Origin: Tanypteryx hageni
Taxonomy: Eukaryota; Arthropoda; Insecta; Odonata; Petaluridae
NCBI GenBank assembly: GCA_028673005.1
Contig: CM054116.1
Coordinates: 147,681,173 to 147,745,172 of the forward strand
DNA length: 64,000 bases
Direction: 5' to 3'
Each line of letters begins with the position of its first letter. The stretch's first letter is position 1. The notes under the pieces are model-generated. The model ran no database searches and was not told where the DNA came from. It saw only the letters and a list, made by a program, of their open reading frames with translations. Shown here in pieces: positions 34,206-43,465 of this stretch. The position numbers and the translations under genes are program-made.

Positions 34206-35844
34206 ATGCCTCGAAATTGTAAAAGTCACCCAAAGAATTCTTGCTATACTTGTGGAGAGTTAACTTTTAAGGCACAGAGGCAAAATATTACCCCTCTAGT
34301 TAGTAAATCATATGAGCTTTATTTTGGATGCAAAGTAGGTGATCAGGACAAATCTTGGACCCCTCACATCTGTTATGCTTCATGTGTAACACCACTGACT
34401 GGCTAACTTAAAGGATCCCGTCACATGCCATTTTCAGTTCCCAGTTTGGAGAGAACCTAAGGACCATTCATCAGATTGCTATTTTTGCTTGACTAACATC
34501 TGAAATTACATCTAAGTCTAAACATACTGTAAAATATCCAAATCTTCCGTCAGCTATCAGACCCGTGTCCCATGGTCCAGAGCTTCCTGTACCTAAGCCA
34601 CCAGAAACATGGACCTTAGATGTAAAATATGATGGAGATGTCGAGACCCGGAGTGACTCAGGAGATGAAATACAGAATGACCCAGCATTTATGGAAAGCC
34701 TGATTTCTTCTAACCCTCACTTGATAACTCAGTCTGAACTCAATGATTTGGTTTGTGATCTTAATTTATCTAAAAGTCAAGCAGAACTTTTAGCTCCAAG
34801 ATTAAAAAGATGGAATCTTCCTGATCAAGGTGCTAAAATACGTTTTTTCCATAAACATCAACAGCAATTTGAACATCTATTTTCTAAAGAGGGAGATCTA
34901 GTTTATTGCAATGATGTTTATTCTCTACTGGAGGACTTGGGGCAGCAGCACAATCCTCAGGAGTGGCGTTTGTTCATACATTTCTCAAAGGTGAGTTTAA
35001 AAGCACAATGGAAACAAGTACCCATCTGTTCCACTAGCCCATGCTGCTCACATGAAGGAATTGTATGAAAACATGAAACTTCTGCTAACCAGTATCCAGT
35101 ATGAAAAGTATTATTGGCATGTCTGTAGAGATCTAAAAGTGATTGCTCTGTTACTTGAGTTACAGCTTGGATACACCTAATTCTGTTGCCTCTTGTGTGA
35201 AGGGGATAGCACAGATAGATAAAACCACTCCATCAAAAAGCAATGGCAAAAAAGAGAAACACTCACTCCAGGAAAGAAAAATGTCGTTAGTCAGCCACTG
35301 ATTAGTTCTGAAAAAATTTATTTGCCGCCATTGCACATTAAACTAGGCTTGATGAAAAATTTTGTAAAAGCGATGGATCATAATGGACGTGGATTTCTCT
35401 TCTTGAAAAATAAATTTCTGAGAATTAGTGAGGCAAAAATAAAAGAAGGAATATTTGTGGGTCCTCAAATAAGTGTACTGATGAAGGATGCTTTGTTTGA
35501 AAGCCAACTGAATGAAACTGAAGCAGCTGCATGGGCATCTTTCAAATAAGTAGTCACCAACTTTCTGCCAACAAGGCAGAAAACTACAGGCAACTTTTGA
35601 GTCAGCTTCTTGAGGCCTACAGAGCAATGGGGTGTAATACGTCTCTAAAAATACACTTTCTAGACTCCCATTTGGACTTTTTCCAGAAAACCTTGCGGCT
35701 GTGAGCGACGAACATGGAGAATGCTTTCATCAGGACATCTCTGCTATGGAAAACCGCTACCAGGGAAAATGGAGCCCAAAAATGTTGGCCGACTACTGCT
35801 GAACACTTAAAAGGGATGTTCCTCAAGCAAAGTTCAGCAGATAA
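34206..35844 (+). pseudogene. Chapaev3-like transposon protein, near full length but broken
   Basis: Starts MPRNCKSHPKNSCYTCGELT (Cys-rich, zinc-binding look), continues YELYFGCKVGDQDKSWTPHI, then LNDLVCDLNLSKSQAELLA, EEWRLF-type motif, and after frameshifts AHAAHMKELYENMK, LPPLHIKLGLMKNFVKAMD, KIKEGIFVGPQI, SLKIHFLDSHLDFFPENLA, VSDEHGECFHQDIS, RYQGKWSPKMLADYCWTL and stop. This protein family is widespread in arthropod and cnidarian genomes as a multi-copy unit; linking it to Chapaev3 rests on the CACTGG tips and 3-bp duplication around it. At least four frame breaks. Confidence 0.7.
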
Positions 35845-35999
35845 TCCACATCAACCACATTTTTGGTTAGTAAATATATACTAATATTTTTTTACATATA
35901 ATAAAAATACCTTCAATTTGAATGACATACATCTTTTGATTACTTAAAAATCCTGGGTGATAAAAAAATTTGGTAAACAGAATTGAAATCAGCGCAAAA

Positions 36000-36206
36000 A
36001 ATTCTGTAAGAATCACCATCTTCTTACCATGTAACAAAAAAGTTTTCTTTTGTCATCCAGTGTAATTTGCCCGTTGATTCGTACATGTTTTTGTGGTACA
36101 TTGGAAGTCGCAGGGAGCAATATTCAGCATGAAAAGTTCTATAAGAATCACCATCTTCTTATCATGTAACAAAAAGTTTTATTTTGCTATCCAGTGTTAT
36201 CATCTG
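36000..36206 (-). repeat. Duplicated right end of the Chapaev3-like element
   Basis: 36000-36068 and 36134-36206 share AAGAATCACCATCTTCTTA.CATGTAACAAAAA and TCCAGTGT. The inner copy is followed by 65 bp of other sequence, then the outer, true end. So the terminus occurs twice in direct orientation. Confidence 0.85.
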
Positions 36207-36916
36207 AGAATCATTTGACTTGTCTAACTGCAAAGCAAACCTTTCACCAGCCCTGATATCATGCATAATTTGCTGTACATCATCATCTACCATTTCTTGT
36301 ATAGGTCGAGACATAGTGTCATCTGATTTGGGAATTGATTTTATAGTAGCCACTGCCTCACTTCCCAACATATTTTCTGCTATTATTAAAGCCTCCGGAA
36401 TAATGAGACTCCCTGTGGCTGTGTGAGTCTTCTTTTCCTTTGCTGTACGTAGTAGAGCTAATTCATATGAACTTTTTAATGCTCTCATTGAAGCTTGTGC
36501 AAACGATGTTATCCTACCTACACATTGAGCTATGCTTGCAGATTTTCGCTTGAAATAATCTATTGGTTTATCTTTCAATTCTGCATGGTTATGTAGCAAA
36601 CGATGCTGCAAAATAGAAGGCTTCATACTACTGTTGGTGTCCTGTTACAAATAACACAAACTGGAAAAGGAGGCATGGATTGATTTGAATCAAATCCAAA
36701 CTGAATGTAAGATTTGTCATAAAACCTACATTTAGTTTTAGAAATCCCTTTATTCCTTTCATTCTCATCTCTTCGAGAAGTACCAGATCCAGAAGCATTC
36801 TCATTGTCTTCCTGTTTAGTTACATTGAGACAACCTGCATTGGGTCTATCAAACTCGGAACATTTAACACTATCTAGGCTCAGTATGTTTCTATTTTTTA
36901 AAAGAACCTTGTCCAT
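36189..36916 (-). pseudogene. ZBED5/FAM200-like hAT transposase, N-terminal half
   Basis: Minus strand, start MDKVLLKNRN at 36916. A BED-type zinc finger follows: YIQFGFDS, CVIC and, after a frameshift near 36624, QHRLLHNHAELKDKPIDYF (H..H pair). Next AQASMRALKSSYELALLRTA, KKTHTATGSLIIPEAL, LGSEAVATIKSIPKSDDTMS and FALQLDKSND, where the last Asp region is the first catalytic motif (usually FALQLDEST). Coding stops at 36189 where the Chapaev3-like element starts, and resumes at 28643. Together the halves give a protein of the family's usual size. Confidence 0.88.
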
Positions 36917-37668
36917 TTTGGGGCACTATACATTAGTGAAATTAATATATTAATTGAATAATGGCACTTTATGTTCAGGTTGATGAATTTGAGTCAGGAG
37001 GGTACAGTTAACCACAAAATAACCACACACGACAACGTCCAAAGTAACACTAAAATTCTGAGTCTTTTCATGCTGCCTCAGGTGATGTCTCGGCAGTGGC
37101 ACTACCAGAGTTTATATTCAAAAGCAATCTCTAACCATGGTCAACATATTGCATCGTAAATATCTTTGAAGTGGCTTTTTTATGAATAGTTTTGTAAACA
37201 CACCTCGGCTTATATTACTGTCTGATATTTCAAACAGTCAATTACGATTCACCCCTTCACTATGTATGTCTCATCAAACATACATGAAAATGCTTAGCTA
37301 GCAGATCCAAAGATCCATCTGTGAGTAGAGATGAGATATGTCATAAACATCATATCTCTTTGATTTCACTTCTCGGAAACGTATCAAAATACAGTACTCT
37401 CAGCACTGGTTAACCCCTCAAGATTGAAGGACAATTAAATATAATTCAATTTATCTCCCTTTCCTCATATCCACTGTCCCACAAAGACTGTCTTGTGTAC
37501 TGATACTCACTCACTCTATACCCATTTTAAGTTAATTTTTTTTACTTTACCCCTCTCTCCCAAACATTTCATCGGGTCTGCATTGATGCACTGTTGGCAC
37601 TGTTGCCACCTTTGTCACTCTGTACCTCCAGGAAAACATTTTGTACCCCCAGAGGTTCAGAACTGCTG

Positions 37669-37810
37669 TAATACACTGTACTGAATCTGAGTCCAACAAT
37701 AGTTGTTGCCATGGCAATACTCTCGTGATGAGCGATAAAAATAGCAAAAACTCCAGTATTTCGATTCGATTTGATTCGAATAAATACAACCAATAAGTAA
37801 AATTTTAAGA
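37669..37810 (+). repeat. Dispersed repeat R, right half
   Basis: Continues repeat R after the hAT: GTCCAACAATAGTTGTTGCC, ATGGCAATACTC, GATAAAAATAGC. Matches 26940-27010 and 39720-39785. Confidence 0.7.
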
Positions 37811-38539
37811 TAAAAAACTAGAGTTAGGGATGGGATGGTTCCACTTTTTCCTGGTTCCAGTTCTCCATTCTGGTTATAATAATCTGATCCCGGTTCTCAG
37901 TTTCGGTTCTGTTAGGTTAGAAGTGCTATTTGATACACCAAGGGAAATTCTAGCTTTACAATAGTTGCATATAGCATATTTGTTGTTTGTACTGTCAATT
38001 CTGAAGTTGTTCCAAACGTCCGACATGGCTTTATTGTTAGGGTTCACAATAAATTGGTTAAATTTAAAAATTATCCTCAGGGTATCTATTCAAATTACTA
38101 CACAACTAAATAAAACTTATTTCTGTTAATAAGTTATAGTAACACTTCAAACTGATGGATTTGGCTCAAATTTGCTTGAATTTTTACATTATAAAATCAC
38201 GCAGCCGCGAACCAAATATTGAATACCAGAAGTTCGAAATCCATCATTCATTTTTTTAAGATATTTTTGCGGAACTATCGTTCGTTGAACTGATTCGTCG
38301 TCCTGATTAGTGTACGCGCTACAAAGCTCTCTTCCCTCATGAAATAAAGGAAATTCAGACTTGCTGTTAACAAATCCAGCATAAAAATTTACTTTACGTA
38401 GTTAACGAACAACTTCCATCATCGATATATGTATCGAAAATCGAATGCCGCCGCGAAAAAAATACGGAGTGAGGCGGTCGCTTTTCGGTTAGCGTCCGCT
38501 TCCGAGACGCAATCATTTTTAGACGTTATTTACAATAAA
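37811..38539. other. No gene seen
   Basis: AT-rich with a GC-richer patch near 38450-38510. No coding or known repeat recognised. Confidence 0.3.
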
Positions 38540-38670
38540 TAAAAAAGAACGCCTTATGTTCGGGTCATGTCCGTCCGTCTGTCCGCATCTTTCATCTCAG
38601 AAACCACTGTGCGGATGTTGATGAAATTCGGTATTTAGGGCATAGGGGCAAAGAAACTAAGAAAATTATA
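38540..38670 (+). repeat. GTCCGTCC-type repeat start
   Basis: AAAGAACGCC.TATG...GTCATGTCCGTCCGTCTGTCCGC then TTGATGAAATTCGGTATTTAGGG; parallels 21065-21180. Confidence 0.55.
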
Positions 38671-38884
38671 TAAATAGTTCACGTGACCTAATCGGGAGTG
38701 CCATTTTACAGGTGACAAAAAATGATCTTTTCTTTATATCTCATAGAATATAACTTATAACGAAAAAGTCTTTAAAGAACTTCGTAGAACTAATCAAATA
38801 GCATATGTTTTGTTCAGTGCATTTTTATCGACGGAGTAGCCGATTTCAAGAAAATCAAACGAGAATGCCGTAATTCACTTTGGA

Positions 38885-39340
38885 ACTTTTTTTACTTTCT
38901 CCACATACGCAGTATATGGAGAAAGTATTGTATTCATGAAAAAAATCAACTTCGAGATTTTACCGGAAATACACGTATTGAGGTCCCCTGAACACGTTTT
39001 GACCATTTTCTCGATGATATCTGTGTGTGTGTGTGTGTCTGTCTGTGTGTCTGTGTCTGGCTGTGTCTGTCTGTGTCTGTCTGTCTGTGCCTGTCTGTCT
39101 GTGTCTGTCTGTCTGTGTCTGTCTATCTGTGTCTGTCTGTGTCTGTTCTCTGTCTGTCTGTCTCTGTCTGTCTGTCTCTGTCTGTCTGTCTCTGTGTGTC
39201 TGTCTCTGTCTGTCTGTGCGCGTGTGCGTGTGTGTGTCTGTACGTGTGTGTATGTGATAGCTTTTGTGGGTGCTCTAACTCAAAAACTATTACTCAGGTC
39301 AACGCGAAATTTTATATTTAACATTGTAATAAACGTCAAA
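38885..39340 (+). repeat. Dispersed repeat with expanded TG core
   Basis: Forward partner of 13500-13800. Starts CTTTCTCCACATACG...GGAGAAAGTATTG and ends GGGTGCTCTAACTCAAAAACTATTACTC. The TG/TCTG core lies at about 39022-39252. Confidence 0.8.
39022..39252. repeat. TG/TCTG compound microsatellite
   Basis: About 230 bp of TG, TCTG and TGTC units. Cys/Val/Ser-rich reading frames across it are artefacts. Confidence 0.95.
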
Positions 39341-39711
39341 AGAACTGTATACCTAATATAAATAATATTTAATCACGTCTGATCTTGTCGTGTGGACATT
39401 ATGCTTGTTATGTGTTTATTTTAATTATATGTGATTTGAGGCAACAAATTAAGTATTTTAATGCCCTCTTTTTGGAAACTGTCTTTGTTATTTTTTTTAA
39501 TATTGTTTTTTACTTGTTTGTTTGAAGATATTGATATCCGTGTATTGTAGATCGACTAGTAGTTAAATTTATGATCTGTAATCAGCCTTGATGTGGCAGT
39601 AATTGGTTATTTAATTTATTTACTTCTCAAGTATTTTATATATATATATACAAATTATAGAGTTAGGTTCAGATCACTCTCGGTCCGCGGTCCGCCAATT
39701 GGTGGCCCCCA

Positions 39712-39785
39712 TACTAGACTATACCGAATACGAGTCCAACAATAGTCGTTGCAATGGCAACACTCGTAATGAGTGACAACAAGTG
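39712..39785 (+). repeat. Dispersed repeat R fragment
   Basis: TATACCGAATACGAGTCCAA, GTTGCAATGGCAACACTCG and AATGAGTGA match the R copies at 26930 and 37677. Confidence 0.75.
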
Positions 39786-39789
39786 GGGA

Positions 39790-39995
39790 GAGAGTTTAAT
39801 TTGTAATTGTGGCATCCCTGTTTAGTTGAACCGGTCCAAATATGCAATGATGGTTTTTATATGTGTATACATTATTAATATTAAATTGGGCTAAAATTGA
39901 TGTGGAAAGTCCAACACATATACTTGTAAAAAGAATTTTTTATTAATTGTAATGTGGCAGCCCTACTTTATATATCTATTTATATCTAAGATATA
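39790..39995 (-). mobile_element. 145-bp-modular element fragment (copy 4)
   Basis: Reverse complement shows AGGGCTGCCACATTACAATT, TTTTAGCCCAATTTAATATT, GCATATTTGGACCGGTTC and ACAGGGATGCCACAATTAC: one monomer plus the start of the next. Confidence 0.8.
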
Positions 39996-40836
39996 CCTTC
40001 GTAAATAAAAATTCAAGAATGTCTCTGAACCATTTGCCATGCAAAAATCGTAAGCGAATTAAAAAAGAAAATTAACATGTCCAAGGTCAATCATATAGGT
40101 TTAAAAATCCAGCTAACATCCTATAAACTTTATTTCGGTTAAAATAGCATCCTCTTCTTGTTTCTACGTTATTTTGTTAGTAAATATTTTTATGAGCTCT
40201 AATCTTCATAGTCACCAGGTACTCTTTTACGATAAAAAATAGAAATAATGATTTAAACTTTCCAGCAAGCATATTCTGGTGTATACGTATTCTAAGCGCT
40301 GAGACGTTTACGTTACAATATAATTATCCTAGAATTCCTTAGGCGTGCCCTCGATGAAGCACTGAGAAAATGAGGCTAATTTAGATGCTTCAGCTTCTAG
40401 ATAAAATATGTATATGAAAAAGTAGGTTAGTCATAGTCAAATAAGCAAGATAAAAAATATATGGATAAAATACGAAATTCAATACTATTTACTAATTGGT
40501 TTAGCAACGATGAGCCGCTCTAATAAAGCCGAAATTTTTTATGGAATAGAAGATCCACTGAAAGACTTTAAGTTGTTACTACTTCAATTGACAAAAATAA
40601 ACTGAACTGCGGAATATCTCTAAAAAGATAAGATTTTCCCTGGACAATCTTTTGACAGCAAAAGGAGATAAAAATGTAGAACCACGTGCCTTTCATTTTG
40701 ACAATTTTTGAAGAAGTTTTATGGAAGGCGGGTCGATCGAAGGGAAACAAAAATCGGCCTTTCTAGACAGTACTTTCAGCTGTCCACGAGCTCCTTAGCG
40801 GCTACAAGGGTAAAAGGATCAACCAAGGCGGCACAC
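39996..40836. other. No gene seen
   Basis: AT-rich flank of the piggyBac insertion; nothing recognised. Confidence 0.3.
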
Positions 40837-40840
40837 TTAA

Positions 40841-43453
40841 GCCGGGAGAGGGCGCGCGGGGTGTCATTGACACCCCATATCTCTACTTTTGCACAATGTA
40901 AGTACATTAATGCCTCTACAATGTTGCGAGTCTTTATACCTTCAAATGAATTCATGTATACGTAACTAACCTATCAGCACAATATTGTCTCAGTTGGCTT
41001 CAAGGTTAGAGCTAGCCAGTGTTCTGGGGTGTCGTTTACACCCCGCGCGCGCTTCCACGTTCCGCATAGGAATCAGTCACCTGTCTACGAGCGCTGTTCC
41101 ATCTCCTTTTTGCAACTATTATGGTAAGCATAATACCCTTTTACCGCTATGTAGATACGTTTTTAGCCTTCGTAAACAGTTCATGGATAAATATTGTTAA
41201 AATATTGCTGAAATAAAATAAACGCAAAGTTAAAAACTCGATCTTATTTATAGGGTGACCGCCGTTTCTTTAATCTGTACGATGATCGAGATGTTGAGAG
41301 AGTACATAAGACTTCTCTCTGAAGGAGACGGACAAGAGAGTGAAATTGAATTTACTGATTCTGAAGGTAGTGAGTGTGATGTTATCCAAGAGAGCGACCA
41401 CAACTCGGCGTCAGAGCAAGAGGCAGAGGGTCTTGGGCGTGAGTTGGATGACAGCGTATCTGATTCAACAGAAGACAGTGACGCTAGGAGAAACTTTTAT
41501 TTGGGGAAAGACAAAGTGACTAAGTGAAGGAAAACTAAGCCGGTTCAAAATGTGAGAACAAAATCTCACAATATTGTAACACATTTACCCGGGACTAAGG
41601 GGCATGGCAAAACCACCAAATCTCATGAGTAAAGTGACAACGTATACCAATATTTACATTTCAAAAATTTCAGATCTTTTTTCCCGAGATAGCGGTGCCA
41701 AGTCAACAAATGAAGACGAAATTAAAACTGTCATTGTGCTTTTGATTCTTGCCGGTAGGTTCAAAGATCGGCACAGGAATTTAGACGAGCTTTGGGTACA
41801 AACCGGGCTAGGAGTAGATGTGTTTTATTCCACTATGTCCTTGAAGCGTTTTAAATTTATTCTTAGATGCTTGGGTTTAGCAATTACATTGACCGAAATG
41901 AAAGGAAAAAAGTCGATAAATTGACGCATGTTCTGGATATATTCGAGGCTTTTGTTGCAAATTTAAAAAATATCACACCTTGGGAGAGTATGCAACGATT
42001 GACGAGCAACCTGTTGGGTTCAGGGGTAGGTGTCCATTCCGCCAGTATATGCGAAACAAACCAGCTAAGTACGGAATCAAGACATTTTCAGTTACAGATG
42101 CTCGAACATGGTACACATACGATTTAGAGATTTATGCGGGAAAGCAGCCAGATGGCCCTTTTTGCAAATCAAATCGCCCAGAAGATGTTATCAAACGCTT
42201 AGTCAAACACTTAGAAGGCAGCGGTAGGAATATCACTTTTGACAATTGGTTCAGTAGCGTACCACTGGCAAAGTATCTTATTGAAAAATGAATTACGGTG
42301 GTTGGAACCATACGCACTAATAAGAGGGAACCTCTTGATTTTGTGAAGACTAAAGGTAGATGCATAGGAAGTAGCATTTTTGGATTTTTAGGAGATATTA
42401 CTCTTACCTCGTATGTTCCAAAAAAAAGAATAGAATTGTTTCAGTTTTTTAAACGATGCATCATGACGATACCAATGACCAAGAATCAAACAAACCAGAG
42501 ATGATTCACTTTTATAATCTTACAAAAGGACCTGTAGATGTTGTGGATGAAATGGTTAAAAACTATTCTGTATCTAGAAAAACTCGGCGCTGGCCTCTCA
42601 AATGTTTCTTTTATATGATAGATATTGCTGCGATAAATGCTAGAGTAGTGTACCTTACAAATAACATTGACCGCATTGCTGATAGACCACAATTTTTGAA
42701 GCAATTAGGTATGTCTCTGGTGAAAGGAAATATTCTAAAAAGATCTGCAGCAACCAATTTGCCAAAAACAGTACGTGAAAAAGCTTCCAAGTTCTTCCCA
42801 CATAAATGTGAAATTCCTATTTGCTTAGGTCATGAAAACTGTGTGCAGTGGTTGCCTTGGCGATTAATTGTAACTAGTCTGTTTACTTTTATTTGCTTAG
42901 ATTTAAGACCTTTGTTAAATTTTGTTTACTTTTCTATGCAAAATGTAACTCTTTTTTAAATCTTAATCAGTGTTTATGTTTAGAAACATCCCCAATTCCA
43001 ATAAAATCTCTTCAGAAGAAGAAATTTGACGATCAGTTTTGATTTTTGGTTTCCACTTCCGAAATATTGACCTTTTTCTATGAGGTCATGAAAGAAAAAT
43101 AACTATTATCTGTATTTTTTTTAATTTAAAATTTGATATGTAGCCTTAAACTACTAAAGGGTAAAATATAATGATGCACAGATCAAGAGTTCAAATTACA
43201 TAGCTTAAATTTGTTGGTAATGTCATTATGGCCGAGAAGAAGAATCTGTTGGGAAATTAATGCCCGATACTAATATGACTGTTATAATTAAATAAGTGCC
43301 TTTACATAAAAGGGTTAACTCTAATAAACAATGAAAAAATAAATTATTGCCAAAAATTTTAACCACCGAAAAGTATAAATAATTTAATTTGGGGTGTCGA
43401 TGACACCCCGCGCGCCTTCTAACGATACAAAAGAACGCGCGCCCTCTCCCGGA
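40841..43453 (+). mobile_element. Complete piggyBac element with TTAA
   Basis: TTAA at 40837-40840 and 43454-43457. Tips are inverted: GCCGGGAGAGGGCGCGCG and, from the right on the minus strand, TCCGGGAGAGGGCGCGCG. The palindrome GGGGTGTCATTGACACCCC follows the left tip (40858-40876), a variant lies at 41026-41044 and another near the right end (43391-43409). Transposase coding is at 41255-42959. TTAA duplication with these tips identifies piggyBac. Confidence 0.95.
41255..42959 (+). pseudogene. piggyBac transposase, frameshifted
   Basis: An acidic N-terminus (EFTDSEGSECDVIQESDH) and then the core: DEIKTVIVLLILAGRFKDR, FYSTMSLKRFKFILRCL, VDKLTHVLDIFEAFV, ATIDEQPVGFRGRCPFRQY with the first catalytic Asp, NITFDNWFSSVPL with the second, TIRTNKREPLDF, and NLTKGPVDVVDEM with the third. 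A C-terminal part (KTRRWPLKCFFYMIDIAAIN) follows, but the usual Cys-rich end is degraded. At least four breaks: a stop at 41525, frame changes near 41600, 41890 and 41970, and stop TGA at 42289. All three Asp are present, so decay is through frame loss, not active-site loss. Confidence 0.92.
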
Positions 43454-43465
43454 TTAACCATAAAC

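Larger units (their letters stand above)
28644..36188 (+). mobile_element. CMC/Chapaev3-like transposon inside the hAT
   Basis: Left end CACTGGTCAACAAATATTTTG, right end inverted (CACTGGATAGCAAAAT on the minus strand). TTA flanks both ends, a 3-bp duplication. Terminal CACTG and a 3-bp target fit Chapaev3/CACTA-type elements. Subterminal words are shared by both arms (GCTGATTTC...TTTTTCTATCACCC). It carries the coding region 34206-35844 and two later insertions, a LINE (28755-30583) and a DDE_3 transposon (31338-34102). Removing it rejoins the hAT reading frame without loss. Confidence 0.8.
21777..37668 (-). mobile_element. ZBED5-like hAT copy expanded by nested insertions
   Basis: Left end CAGTGGTTCTCAACCTT...GTACCCCC; right end, on the minus strand, CAGCAGTTCTGAACCT...GGGGGTAC. 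Flanking 8-mers are TAATAGGC and TAATACAC (6 of 8 equal). The transposase runs on the minus strand from 36916 to 27484. Related repeat R at 26735-27050 has no insertion at the equivalent site, an empty-site control. Nested inside are the elements at 22793, 23575, an R copy and 28644-36187, so the 15.9 kb would be about 3-5 kb without them. The right end is close to the start codon; the left end assignment is inference from tips and the empty site. Confidence 0.65.

Noticed and set aside
38936..39361. Cys/Val-rich frames of 76-141 residues
   Set aside because: They are translations of a TG/TCTG microsatellite in three frames.
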